DNA from: Gemmatimonadota bacterium | Lineage (GTDB): Bacteria > Gemmatimonadota > Gemmatimonadetes > Longimicrobiales > Gaopeijiaceae | DNA length: 64,000 bases | Direction: 5' to 3' | Assembly: GCA_022823225.1 (NCBI GenBank) | Contig: JAJDXM010000064.1 | Span: 1-64,000 of the forward strand | Part shown: piece after piece, positions 37,593 to 46,556 of the stretch | Layout of the letters: each line of letters begins with the position of its first letter | How positions within the stretch are numbered: the first letter of the stretch is position 1 | Position numbers and translations under genes: made by a program | Notes under the pieces: model-generated | What the model was told of the DNA's origin: nothing | The model's input: the letters and a program-made list of their open reading frames with translations, nothing else | Databases searched by the model: none

Positions 37593-39245
37593 TCAGACTC
37601 CGGTCGGCGGCGTATCGATCTCCAGCAGCGCAATCGCGACTCGGCGCGCATCGTCGAGAGTCTCCACGATGTGCCCTGCCGGTACGTGGCGAAGGATGTC
37701 GAGTGTATGGAGGGTCTCGGCCACCCTTCCCTTCAAGCCCATCACGATGACCTTCGTTTGTGAACGGCCCGCCACCTCGATGAGCTGTTCGACGAGCATC
37801 GCGGCGCTGTCGTCGAGTAAGGTGGCCCGGGAAAAGTCGAAGATCACGAGTTCGTGTTCGCCGATGTCCGCGCCCACCACCGTCACCAGCTTGTGCGCCG
37901 ACGCGACCGTGAAGCTCCCCCTGAGCGCAACCAGCCCCGACCGGGCCGCGTATTCGTCCGCAGCCGCCATCATCTCCGGGTGTTCCGCGAAGAAGGCCCG
38001 GTCGAGCAGCGGTACCGACACCACGCTGTCCAGCTCCAGCACCTCCATCGCCTGGGCGTGCGCCATCCCCGCGACGATCAGCCCGATCGCCACGGCGGTC
38101 ACCAGGTCGACGAAGACGGTGAGCGCCAGCGTGACCAGCATCACCACCAGGTGGGCCCGACGGATGCGGTGGATGCGCCTCAGCAGCCGCCAGTCGATGA
38201 TGTCCCACCCGACTTTCATCAGGATCCCGGCTAGAACGGCATGAGGGATCGGTTCCACGAACCGGCCCAGGCCGAGCAACAGTCCGAGAACGAGGACGGC
38301 GCGCAGCGCCCCCGACACCCGGGTCGTCCCGCCGGCACGGATGTTCGTCACGGTCCCCATCGTGGCCCCGGCTCCGGGCAGTCCGCCGAAGATCCCGGAA
38401 ACGACGTTGCCGATCCCCTGCCCCACCAGCTCGCGGTTGGGACTGTGTTGCCGGCCCGTGAGCGAGTCGGCCACGAGCGACGTCAGCAGGCTGTCGACCG
38501 AGCCGAGGAGCGCCAGGATCAGCGCGGGCTGTGCGGCGGCGAGCAGAAAGTCGATCGAGGGCATTGTCGCCTGGATTCCGGGAAGACCCCTCGGGACGGG
38601 GCCGATGACCGGGACATTCGTCAGCCACAACACGCCCATCAGCGTGCCTGCCACGAGCGCGACCAGCACCGGAGGCGCGAACTTCGACAGCCGCCGCGGC
38701 CAGAGGACAGTGACCGCCAGAGTGACCGCGGCGATTGCGAGCGCCTGGAAGTTGACCGAGTCGAAAGCCGATGAGAGCGCGCGCACTGCGCCTGGCGCAC
38801 CTCCCGAGGGGGCGGGCGCACCAATGAACGGAAGCGACTGGATCAGCATGATGATGACACCGATCCCGGACATGAAGCCGGAGACCACCACGTGGGGCGT
38901 GTAGACGACGAAACGCCCTATCCTGAGCGTGCCGAGCGCCACTTGAAGCAGTCCGGCGACAATCACGATCGCGAAGGCCTCGCCCAGGGTGGAGGCGTGT
39001 GTGGTCACGATCACCGACATCGCCACCGTCATCGGCGCCGTCGGGCCCGAGATCTGCGAACGGGTGCCGCCGAACACCGACGCGAAGAACCCGACGGCGA
39101 TGACCCCGTACATCCCCGCCGCCGCGCCCAGTCCCGATGCCACGCCGAAGGCGAGCGCCACCGGCAGCGCGACGACCGCCGAGGTCAGCCCGCCGAACAG
39201 GTCGCCGCGGAGGGTCTCCAGGCCGTACCGTTCGGGGTGCTGCAC
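37593..39245 (-). CDS. SulP family anion transporter with STAS domain
   Basis: 550 residues. The GTG at 39245 gives a start shortly before the first helix (YGLETLRGDLFGGLTSAVVALPVALAFG). About a dozen hydrophobic segments follow, with the family signature FASVFGGTRSQISGPTAPMTV and GGLPGAGATMGTVTNIRAGG. The C-terminal ~130 residues form a cytoplasmic STAS domain (LRGSFTVASAHKLV, VIFDFSRATLLDDSAAMLV). Members carry sulfate, bicarbonate or dicarboxylates; the substrate is undetermined. It ends a minus-strand run; the serine hydrolase lies 22 bases upstream, so they may share a transcript. Confidence 0.93.
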   Translation of the reverse strand: MQHPERYGLETLRGDLFGGLTSAVVALPVALAFGVASGLGAAAGMYGVIAVGFFASVFGGTRSQISGPTAPMTVAMSVIVTTHASTLGEAFAIVIVAGLLQVALGTLRIGRFVVYTPHVVVSGFMSGIGVIIMLIQSLPFIGAPAPSGGAPGAVRALSSAFDSVNFQALAIAAVTLAVTVLWPRRLSKFAPPVLVALVAGTLMGVLWLTNVPVIGPVPRGLPGIQATMPSIDFLLAAAQPALILALLGSVDSLLTSLVADSLTGRQHSPNRELVGQGIGNVVSGIFGGLPGAGATMGTVTNIRAGGTTRVSGALRAVLVLGLLLGLGRFVEPIPHAVLAGILMKVGWDIIDWRLLRRIHRIRRAHLVVMLVTLALTVFVDLVTAVAIGLIVAGMAHAQAMEVLELDSVVSVPLLDRAFFAEHPEMMAAADEYAARSGLVALRGSFTVASAHKLVTVVGADIGEHELVIFDFSRATLLDDSAAMLVEQLIEVAGRSQTKVIVMGLKGRVAETLHTLDILRHVPAGHIVETLDDARRVAIALLEIDTPPTGV

Positions 39246-39267
39246 GTCTGCGGCCTCCCCGCGCTTC

Positions 39268-40530
39268 TCAGCGCTCCACTGCGGGGAGAATCCGCTGCTG
39301 CAGCGCCGTCCAGCTCGACATCTCGGCACGCTGGTGCAGCGTCCAGCCGTTGAAGACCGAGATCAGGTCGTACTCCGGCACGACGTGGAGGAACTGTCCG
39401 CCGTATCCGTTGCCCGCAAAGATCGTCGCCCGGCCACCCTCGTGGACTGGCACCCACCACTGGTAGCCATAACCCGTATCGGCCCGGCCGTTGTCCGGGG
39501 CGATGTCGGAAATGACGGGCGAAGTGGACGCGCGCACCCACTCCTCCGAAACGATCCGGCGGCCGTCCCATTCACCGCCCCTGAGCATCAGGTATCCTAC
39601 CCGGGCCAGGTCGTGCGCGGTGAGGTACAGCCCGCCCTCCGTATCCGCTTCCCCGTCCGGGGTCGTCTTCCAGTAGTACTCCTCTATCCCGATGGGGCCG
39701 AAGAGGTGTTCTTCCGCCCACCGGTCCATGCGCTCTCCGGTGGCCTCCCGCAGTATCTTGCCGATGAGCACGCTGACGCCGTCGTTGTAGTCGAAGCGCG
39801 TTCCCGGATCGGTGCCCACGGGCCGCGAGACCGCGTACCGGATCCAGGTGTCGCTCGCTTCCAGTTCCACGGTCGGGTGCGTGCTGTCGGCGTAGGTCTG
39901 ACCGGGGACGGCCCAGTCCATTCCGCTCCGCATGGTGAGGAAGTCCTCGATGGTCGCCGCGGCGCGGCGGGGCTCGGCCAGGTCGGGGCCGTACGCCTCC
40001 AGATAGGGCCACGCAGCCGCCTCCACGCCGGGAATGTGCCCTCCGTCGATCGCGATCCCGAAGGCCACCGACATGACGCTCTTCGTGACCGACTGCAGGG
40101 TGTGCAGGTCCGTGTCACCGAAGTACGGGTGCCAGGCCGGATGATCGTAGTTGTACTGGTGTTCGACCGTGTCGGCCTGCCGTACCAGCAGCTCGCGGTA
40201 TCGACCCGAATGGTCCCAGCTGTGATCGGCGACGACGTGGCCGTTGCGAATCAGGAGAAAGTGGTCGATCAGGCCGTACCTGCCCGCGTCGATGTCGGCG
40301 ACGAGCGCGGCGATCGAGTCGGGATCGAGACCCTCGTCCTCGGGGGTGGAGGTGGGCCACTCGTCGCCGGGCCAGCGATCCTGGCCGGGCATCGCGGAAG
40401 TCCCGGACGAGCAGGCGGCGGCTGCGAGGGCCGCAAGCGCCGCGAGGATCCCCACGGTGGGCAGGTGACCATGGCCGGATGCCCGGTGTCGGCCGCCCCT
40501 CAAGCCCGAATTGTACGGTGGACATGACAT
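39268..40530 (-). CDS. Serine hydrolase (class C beta-lactamase-like), lipoprotein
   Basis: 420 residues. A signal sequence ends in ALAALAAAAC, a lipobox. The active-site motifs are SVTK (Ser147, Lys150) and the YND tyrosine triad, and GNGYGGQ near the C-terminus. The TMRSGMDWAVP segment is typical of the 6-aminohexanoate-dimer/esterase branch of this superfamily. The start codon lies inside hairpin repeat R1, whose AAGGAG (11 bases upstream) serves as ribosome-binding site. Substrate unknown. Confidence 0.9.
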   Translation of the reverse strand: MSCPPYNSGLRGGRHRASGHGHLPTVGILAALAALAAAACSSGTSAMPGQDRWPGDEWPTSTPEDEGLDPDSIAALVADIDAGRYGLIDHFLLIRNGHVVADHSWDHSGRYRELLVRQADTVEHQYNYDHPAWHPYFGDTDLHTLQSVTKSVMSVAFGIAIDGGHIPGVEAAAWPYLEAYGPDLAEPRRAAATIEDFLTMRSGMDWAVPGQTYADSTHPTVELEASDTWIRYAVSRPVGTDPGTRFDYNDGVSVLIGKILREATGERMDRWAEEHLFGPIGIEEYYWKTTPDGEADTEGGLYLTAHDLARVGYLMLRGGEWDGRRIVSEEWVRASTSPVISDIAPDNGRADTGYGYQWWVPVHEGGRATIFAGNGYGGQFLHVVPEYDLISVFNGWTLHQRAEMSSWTALQQRILPAVER

Positions 40531-40563
40531 TGTGTAATGTTCTCCTTACATTCTGTTGATCGG
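40513..40563. repeat. AT-rich hairpin repeat R1 (left of recQ)
   Basis: About 40 of 51 aligned columns match R2 (42615-42663), in the same orientation. It contains TGTAA ... TTACA inverted arms around an 8-base loop. R1 carries both the stop codon of recQ and the start codon of the serine hydrolase. Confidence 0.8.
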
Positions 40564-42420
40564 CACCGGGCGGCCGCGGGCGACCTGCGTCGCCGATTCT
40601 GCGCCCGCGGCGTGCGCGGCGATCACCGCGAGAAAGTCGTCGCCGTAGCGCTTCAGCTTCGTGTCTCCCACGCCGGGCAGTCGCGAGAAATCATCGTGGG
40701 TGGCGGGTCGCCGCGCAACCATTTCGCGCAGCGTGGAGTCGTGGAAGATCACGTACGGCGGGACCTTCTGCTCCGCCGCGAGTTCGGTGCGGCGCGCGCG
40801 CAGGGCCTCCCAGAGCGACTCGTCCCAGGTCGCCGGGTCGGGAGGCGGGGCCGGATCCCCCGCGCGGGACGTTCGCCGCGCCCTCGTCGCGGGCAGATCG
40901 CGGCGCATGTGGACCCGGGTCTCGCCCCGCAGGACCGGCCAGCTCGCCCCGGTCAGGCGGATGGAGCCATACCGCTCGACTTCGACGCTGAGGAGACCAC
41001 CCGCCACGAGCTGGCGGAAGACCGAGCGCCACTGGCGGGCATCGCGGTCGCGGCCCACCCCGTAGGTCGGCAGGCGATCGTGGCGGAAGCGCCTGATCCG
41101 CTCCGTGTCGCGCCCCCTGAGCACGTCGATCAGGTAGGCCACGCCGAATCGCTGGCCGGTCCGGTACGCGCACGACATCGCCATCTGCGCGGCCTCGGTC
41201 GCGTCCCAGGTGTCCACCGGAGCGAGGCAGTTGTCGCAGTTGCCGCAGGGGTCCGCCAACGAGTCGCCGAAGTAGGCGAGCAGCGTTCTGCGCCGGCAGG
41301 TCGCGAGCTCGCAGTACCCGAGCATGGCGTCGAGCTTCCGCACTTCGAGCCGCTTCCTCGCCTCGCCGGCCTCCGAGCCCGCCACCATCTGGCGCAGCGT
41401 CACGACCTCCTGCAGGCCGTAGACCATCCAGGCGTCGGCGGGGAGCCCGTCGCGGCCGGCGCGGCCGGTCTCCTGATAGTAGGATTCGATGCTCTTCGGC
41501 AGGTCCAGGTGGGCGACGAAGCGCACATCCGGCTTGTCGATCCCCATGCCGAAGGCGATCGTTGCAACGATCACCACCCCGTCCTCCCGCAGGAACCGGT
41601 CCTGGTGGCGCTGGCGGGTCCCGGCGTCGAGCCCCGCGTGATACGGCAGCGCGTTCACCCCCGCCTTCTCGCGGAGCCAGGCAGCGGTCGCGTCGACCTT
41701 GCGCCGCGACAGGCAGTACACGATGCCCGCGTGACCGGCGTGGCGCGTCTCCAGAAAGCGCCGCAGCTGCGCCCGCGCGTTGTCCTTCGGCACCACCGCG
41801 TAACCGATGTTCGGCCGGTCGAAACCGCTGACGAACAGCACGGAATCGCGCAGGCGCAACCGGGCGGCGATCTCGCGGCGCGTGGGCTCGTCGGCGGTCG
41901 CGGTCAACGCGATCCTCGGCACCTCCGGAAAACGCTCGCCGAGCACGGAGAGCTGCAGATACTCCGGGCGGAAGTCGTGGCCCCACTGGGAGACGCAGTG
42001 GGCTTCGTCAATCGCGAAGAGCGCCAGGCGGGTGCGCGACAGGAGCTCCAGGGTACGCGGTCCGAGGAGCCGTTCGGGGGCCACGTAGAGCAGATCGAGC
42101 CGCCCCCCGCGAACCGCCGCCTCGACCTCCACGACCTCGCCGGGCGACAGGGTCGAGTTGAGGCACGCAGCCCGCACGCCGGTCTGGCGCAGCCCTTCGA
42201 CCTGGTCGCGCATCAGAGCGATGAGCGGCGAGACGACGACGCCCAGGCCGTCCCGCACGATCGCGGGGATCTGGTAGCAGAGCGACTTGCCGCCCCCGGT
42301 GGGCATCAGGACGAGGCTGTCTCCACCGGCCACCGTATGCTCGATGACGGCTTCCTGCTCGGCCACGAAAGCGGAGTACCCGAAGACGCGGTGGAGGACC
42401 TCGTGGATGTTTTGGGTCAT
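40546..42420 (-). CDS. recQ: ATP-dependent DNA helicase RecQ
   Basis: 624-residue superfamily 2 3'-5' helicase. ATG at 42420 gives the usual start ([18 protein letters not shown]) with Walker [20 protein letters not shown] box [17 protein letters not shown], and second RecA lobe with [12 protein letters not shown]. The zinc-binding subdomain is visible ([18 protein letters not shown], then CGNCDNC). A winged-helix RQC region and a C-terminal HRDC domain (about 525-600, [20 protein letters not shown]) follow. An upstream in-frame extension is not conserved-looking. The last residues PINRM derive from the R1 repeat. Acts in recombination repair and fork restart. Confidence 0.96.
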   Translation of the reverse strand: MTQNIHEVLHRVFGYSAFVAEQEAVIEHTVAGGDSLVLMPTGGGKSLCYQIPAIVRDGLGVVVSPLIALMRDQVEGLRQTGVRAACLNSTLSPGEVVEVEAAVRGGRLDLLYVAPERLLGPRTLELLSRTRLALFAIDEAHCVSQWGHDFRPEYLQLSVLGERFPEVPRIALTATADEPTRREIAARLRLRDSVLFVSGFDRPNIGYAVVPKDNARAQLRRFLETRHAGHAGIVYCLSRRKVDATAAWLREKAGVNALPYHAGLDAGTRQRHQDRFLREDGVVIVATIAFGMGIDKPDVRFVAHLDLPKSIESYYQETGRAGRDGLPADAWMVYGLQEVVTLRQMVAGSEAGEARKRLEVRKLDAMLGYCELATCRRRTLLAYFGDSLADPCGNCDNCLAPVDTWDATEAAQMAMSCAYRTGQRFGVAYLIDVLRGRDTERIRRFRHDRLPTYGVGRDRDARQWRSVFRQLVAGGLLSVEVERYGSIRLTGASWPVLRGETRVHMRRDLPATRARRTSRAGDPAPPPDPATWDESLWEALRARRTELAAEQKVPPYVIFHDSTLREMVARRPATHDDFSRLPGVGDTKLKRYGDDFLAVIAAHAAGAESATQVARGRPVPINRM

Positions 42421-42485
42421 TGGTTGGCGGGAGTTCCGCTCCTTGCGATCCGGAAGCAGCCGGGTGTCTGGTACGACCCATAATC

Positions 42486-42720
42486 TAGCGGTGGACAGAG
42501 CCCCGCGAGCACCGAGAGCGGCGAGGCGCCAAGCTGGCAAGGCGCGACGAAGGGCGAATAGCGGAGCTATTTGCCCAAGGAGCAACGCAGAGCGGTGCTT
42601 TGGGGCCGGCCGACGTATGGTAAACATGACATAATGTAATGTTATCTTTACATTGCGGATCGGTGAAGCACCGCGCCCAGCGCGGATGCATCGCCGCTCG
42701 AATGCCGGGGGGACCTATTC
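42486..42720. repeat. Copy A of dispersed structured repeat, interrupted by R2 insert
   Basis: Aligned with copy B (61646-61821): head TAGCGGTGGACAG, GAGCACCGAGAGCGGCGAGG, a stem GGGCGAATAGC-GGA-GCTATTTGCCC (42552-42576, 11 bp with one G-U), GGAGCAACGCAGAGCGG, and tail GGATGCATCGCCGCTCGAAT with a G-run. The copy is broken at 42592-42674 by an 83-bp insert containing R2 and bounded by GCGGTGCTT / AAGCACCGC inverted repeats. It fills the 320-base gap between recQ and the CDF remnant. Confidence 0.8.
42615..42663. repeat. AT-rich hairpin repeat R2 (right of recQ)
   Basis: Direct copy of R1. AATGTAA (42633-42639) and TTACATT (42648-42654) form a 7-bp stem with an 8-base loop. The ribosome-binding AAGGAG of R1 is AAGATA here, and the ATG is not followed by an open gene. 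Confidence 0.8.
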
Positions 42721-42762
42721 CATTCAAATGGTCCCGCCGGCACCCCCAATTCCTCCAGGGCA

Positions 42763-43429
42763 GGCGCGCGCGGCGTCGTAACGGCGTTGGTCCTCATCAG
42801 CGCATACATGATTGTCGAGGTCGTCACCGGCCTGCTCACCGGCAGCCTGGCACTGCTCGCCCACGCCGGACACATGCTCACCGACACCGTGTTCCTGGTG
42901 CTCGCACTGGCTACCATGCGCCTCTCGGGGCGGTCGACCGTGGAACACACCTACGGCTTCCACCGCACGGAAGTCCTCGCTGCCCTGATCAACGCGCTGA
43001 CGCTTTGGGGCGTCTCCGTCTGGGTGCTTATCGAAGCATACCGCCGTTTCTCGGCGGTGCCGGAGGTTGACGGACAACTCTTCCTGATCGTGAGTTCGAT
43101 CGGACTGGTCGTCAACATCGCGGCCCTGTGGACACTGCACGGTGCGGCTCAGAAGAACTCCACACCCTCGAGGGCACTTTCCAGCACATGGTCACGGACC
43201 TGCTGGGGGCCGTGGCCGTAGTCGTTGCGGGTGTGCTGGTCTGGGCATTCGGCTGGCATGTGGCGGACCCGGTTGTGGGCGTGCTCATCGGTGCGCTGGT
43301 CCTGATGAGCACGTGGCGCCTGCTGTCAACATCCAGCACATCACGGTTCAGTTGGAGTCTACCGCACGCCGATGTCTCGAACGGCATCACGTTGACCATC
43401 TGCTTGCCACCGCGCAGGTACCGAGGTAA
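42763..43429 (+). pseudogene. Cation diffusion facilitator (CzcD/ZitB-like) metal exporter, degraded
   Basis: CDF sequence is recognisable in three frames. Frame one (to ~43160) has LTGSLALLAHAGHMLTDTVF, with the HxxxD metal motif of helix 2, and helices to LWTLHGAA. One missing base near 43155-43161 moves the sequence to a second frame, LHTLEGTFQHMVTDLLGAVA with the second HxxxD motif, continuing to STWRLL. Near 43324 it jumps to a third frame, VNIQHITVQLEST, the extreme C-terminus; roughly 60-80 residues of the cytoplasmic domain are missing. The usual His-rich N-terminus and start codon are also absent. Intact relatives export zinc, cobalt or cadmium. Confidence 0.8.
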
Positions 43430-43490
43430 GAGGGGCGGACTCGAGGGGAGTATTACCTGCTGCCAGGCGCAGATGATCGGTGACGTGACG

Positions 43491-46427
43491 TCATCCAGCA
43501 GGCCCCCCGGACCGGTCCAGCACCACGGGCGTCCCCAGCCCGAGCGCCTCGAGCCGCCCAAGCTGGGTGGCCGCGTCGCCGACGACCAGCCAGACCATGT
43601 CGCCGCCAAGATGCCGCGCTGCCAGTTCCCTCACGCGCCCGATCGTCATTTCGCGCACGGTGCGTTCCTGCTGGAGGACGTAATCAGGCGCGAAGCCATA
43701 GTCGCTCACCGCACGCACCACCCCGAGCTTGGCCCCCAGGGTCTCGAAGGCCCGGGCGTTGGAGCGCAACAGGAAGCCCTGCGTAGCCTCCAGGTCCGAC
43801 TGGTCGAAGGCGGGGCCGTAGGTCTCCAGCATGTCGCGTATGATCTCCAGCGACTCCAGGGTGACGTTGGAGCGGACCGAGGTGTTGATCGAGAACGGGC
43901 CCGGGTAGTGGCCTCCCTGGAACCGGGATCCGACCCCGTAGGTGTAGCCCTTGCCCTCGCGGAGCACCTGGGTCAGGTCCGAGGCGAAGCCGCCGCCGCC
44001 GAGGCGGTAGTTCATGACGGTGGCCGGGTGGTACTCGTCGTCCGTGCGCGCCAGAGCGAGGCGGCCGATGTTGATGACCGACTGGGCGGCGCCGGGAACG
44101 TCGATGAAGTACAGGCCCGCGCGTTGATCGGACCAGACAGGGGGATCGGGGAGGGTGGGCGCGGGGCGGTCCTCCCACCGCGCAGCGAGGGTGGCGAGCG
44201 GGGCGGTCGCCTCGTCCGGCGACACCGCCCCAGCGACAAGGAAGGCCGCCGCGCCGGGTACCAGCGCGGTCGCGTGGTAGGCGCGCAGATCGTCCAGGGT
44301 TAAGGCGGCGACGCTCTCGAGCGTGCCGAAGGGGTTCTCGGCAAGGATGTGGTCGCCGTAGAGGAGGCGGCCGAAGGCCCGCGAGGCGATGGCCGACGGG
44401 TTCGCGTCCAACCGCCGGATGGTGTTCATGACCCTCTGACGGGCCAGCTCGAAGCGCTCGGAGTCGAGGCGGGGCTCCAGCAGGATCTCCTCGACCAGCG
44501 CCATGGTCTCGCTGTAGTTGCGGGCCAGAACACTCCCCGAGATGGTGAAGCCGGTGCTGCCCCCGGAGACGCTCAACGAGGCGCCGAGGAGGTCGATCGC
44601 CTGCTCCAGTTCTTCCGGCGTGCGGTTCGCGGTGCCTTCCAGCATCGTCTCGGCGAGCAGGTTGGCGATGCCGGTACGGCCGGGCGCCTCCAGGAGCATC
44701 CCCCCGCGCAGGTTGAGTTCGAACTGGACCATCGGGGTTTCGTGGGCCTCCACTCCCAGAACGGAGAGGCCGTTCGCGAGCGTTTCACGCCACACCTCGG
44801 GGGCCCGGACGCTCGGAGACGGGCCGTAGGGAGGCTCCACCGAACGATCGAAAGCCCCGCCCGGCGTACGCTCCTCGCCGCGCATCACGGTGAACTCGGC
44901 TTCGGCGCCCTGCACGATCGGTTCGATCACCACCTCGCCGCGTTCGGAGCCCTCCAGGGCCAGCTCCACCTGCCCGCGCGGCACAAAGCTGGTGGCCACG
45001 TGCGGACGGTCCTTCAGGTAGGTCTCGTAGACACGCGTCACATCTTCCGCAGATACCGCGAGGATGCGCCGGAGATCCTCGCCGGCGTACCCCGGATCAC
45101 CGGCGAAGATGGCGTAGTCGGCCAACTGGAATGCCTTGCCGAGCGCGCTCGACAGACCCCGGTAGAAGCCGGTTTCGGTCCCGGCCTTGACGCGCCGCAG
45201 TTCCGCCTCGGGTATACCCTGCTCCTCGAGGCGCCGGAATCCGGTTTGGACGGCCGCGAAAAGGTCGTCGAGATCGGTCCCCGGATATGCGAGCGCCTGG
45301 AAGTTGAACTGGCCCGCGAGCTCCTGTGCGCTGTGGTAGGTCGTGACCTGCGGAGTGAGTGCCTCCTCTTCGACGAGCACCTTGTAGAGCGGCGTCGACT
45401 TGCCGTCAGTCAGGAGGGAGGACAGCACGTCGAGCGCGTAGGCGTCCTCGTGGTAGCGCGGCACGGACGGCCACGAGAGGGTGAGTAGCGGCAGATTGCC
45501 GAAATTGTCCTCGTGGTAGAGGCGCCGCGTTTCGGCGAGCCGGACCTCGGGAGGCTCGGCGACTTCGGGCGTCGGCCGGGCGGGGATCTCGCCGAAGTAC
45601 TTCTCGATCCACTCCATCGTCTGATCGACGTCGATGTCGCCGGCAACGACCAGCGTCGCGTTGTTGGGCCCGTACCAGCGCGCGTGGAATTCCTTCGCGT
45701 CGGCCACGGTGGCCGCATCCAGGTCGGCGAGCGAGCCGATCACCTGCCAGCGGTAGGGGTGGCCCTCCGGGTACATGGCCCGGTCGATCACATACTCGTT
45801 GTGGCCGTATGGGCGATTGTCCACGCCCTGCCGCTTCTCGTTCTTGACGACCTGCTTCTCCTTGGCCACCACGGACTCGGTCACGGTGTTGATGAAGAAA
45901 CCGAGCTTGTCGGCCTCGGCCCACAGCGTCTTCTCCAGCCCGTCGACAGGAACGACCTCGAAGTAGTTGGTGCGGTCGCGGCTCGTGGACCCGTTGGTCG
46001 AGCTGCCGACGCGGGTCATGAGCCTGTCCAGCCCGCCGGGGCCCAGGTTCTCCGAGTCCAGGAAGAAAAGGTGCTCGAAGAGATGGGCGAAGCCGGTCCT
46101 TCCCTCGACCTCGCGGGCGCTGCCCACATGGAAGGTCATGGCGACGGCCGCCAGCGGATCGGAGTCGTCGGTGTGGAGGATGACCTCCAGCCCGTTGTCG
46201 AGCTCGTAGCGCTCGAACGGGACTTCGAATCCGCCGGCCGATGGGGCTCCGGCGTCGCACGCCGCGAGGACGAGGAGAGGGAGCAGTGGCAGACGGGACA
46301 GGGCGCGTGCCGCGGCCGGCCGGACCCGGTGCGGTAGTGGCGAAGGGCGCGCCGGGCCTACTCCCGAAGCCGGCGGGCTCGAGTGCGGCAACCGGTTTCC
46401 GATCGGCGTCGATGATGGTGTTGTCAT
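43491..46427 (-). CDS. M16 family zinc metallopeptidase (two-lobed, exported lipoprotein)
   Basis: 978 residues. ATG at 46427 gives a long N-region and a lipobox (LLPLLVLAAC), implying export. The inverted zinc motif HxxEH is HLFEH at 115-119, followed about 75 residues later by the third ligand region (ESVVAKEKQVVKNEKRQG). The second, inactive M16 half begins near residue 560 (ETLANGLSVLGVEAHETPMV) and lacks HxxEH, as usual in fused M16 proteins. The length is twice a single M16 subunit, so it should form a closed chamber alone. It probably degrades peptides in the periplasm. Divergent from the TonB receptor, 129 bases between starts. Confidence 0.94.
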   Translation of the reverse strand: MTTPSSTPIGNRLPHSSPPASGVGPARPSPLPHRVRPAAARALSRLPLLPLLVLAACDAGAPSAGGFEVPFERYELDNGLEVILHTDDSDPLAAVAMTFHVGSAREVEGRTGFAHLFEHLFFLDSENLGPGGLDRLMTRVGSSTNGSTSRDRTNYFEVVPVDGLEKTLWAEADKLGFFINTVTESVVAKEKQVVKNEKRQGVDNRPYGHNEYVIDRAMYPEGHPYRWQVIGSLADLDAATVADAKEFHARWYGPNNATLVVAGDIDVDQTMEWIEKYFGEIPARPTPEVAEPPEVRLAETRRLYHEDNFGNLPLLTLSWPSVPRYHEDAYALDVLSSLLTDGKSTPLYKVLVEEEALTPQVTTYHSAQELAGQFNFQALAYPGTDLDDLFAAVQTGFRRLEEQGIPEAELRRVKAGTETGFYRGLSSALGKAFQLADYAIFAGDPGYAGEDLRRILAVSAEDVTRVYETYLKDRPHVATSFVPRGQVELALEGSERGEVVIEPIVQGAEAEFTVMRGEERTPGGAFDRSVEPPYGPSPSVRAPEVWRETLANGLSVLGVEAHETPMVQFELNLRGGMLLEAPGRTGIANLLAETMLEGTANRTPEELEQAIDLLGASLSVSGGSTGFTISGSVLARNYSETMALVEEILLEPRLDSERFELARQRVMNTIRRLDANPSAIASRAFGRLLYGDHILAENPFGTLESVAALTLDDLRAYHATALVPGAAAFLVAGAVSPDEATAPLATLAARWEDRPAPTLPDPPVWSDQRAGLYFIDVPGAAQSVINIGRLALARTDDEYHPATVMNYRLGGGGFASDLTQVLREGKGYTYGVGSRFQGGHYPGPFSINTSVRSNVTLESLEIIRDMLETYGPAFDQSDLEATQGFLLRSNARAFETLGAKLGVVRAVSDYGFAPDYVLQQERTVREMTIGRVRELAARHLGGDMVWLVVGDAATQLGRLEALGLGTPVVLDRSGGPAG

Positions 46428-46556
46428 GCTGTTCTTCTTTCCGGTTTGGCGCCCTTCGCCTGGGAGTTGGCGCCCGAGTGCTTGTCGCGGCGGAGCCTTT
46501 TCCGCCATGGTGACAGGGTGGACCCGTCAGGACTACTGACAGACCCGGAGGCAATC

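Noticed and set aside
42633-42654. R2 dyad as a zinc-regulator (Zur-like) or BlaI-type operator
   Set aside because: Only one half resembles AATGTTAT and the arms are not the proper dyad; kept as a speculative alternative only.
43481-43493. TGACGTCA palindrome at the end of the M16 gene
   Set aside because: Single 8-base palindrome, partly in the stop region; no partner or context.
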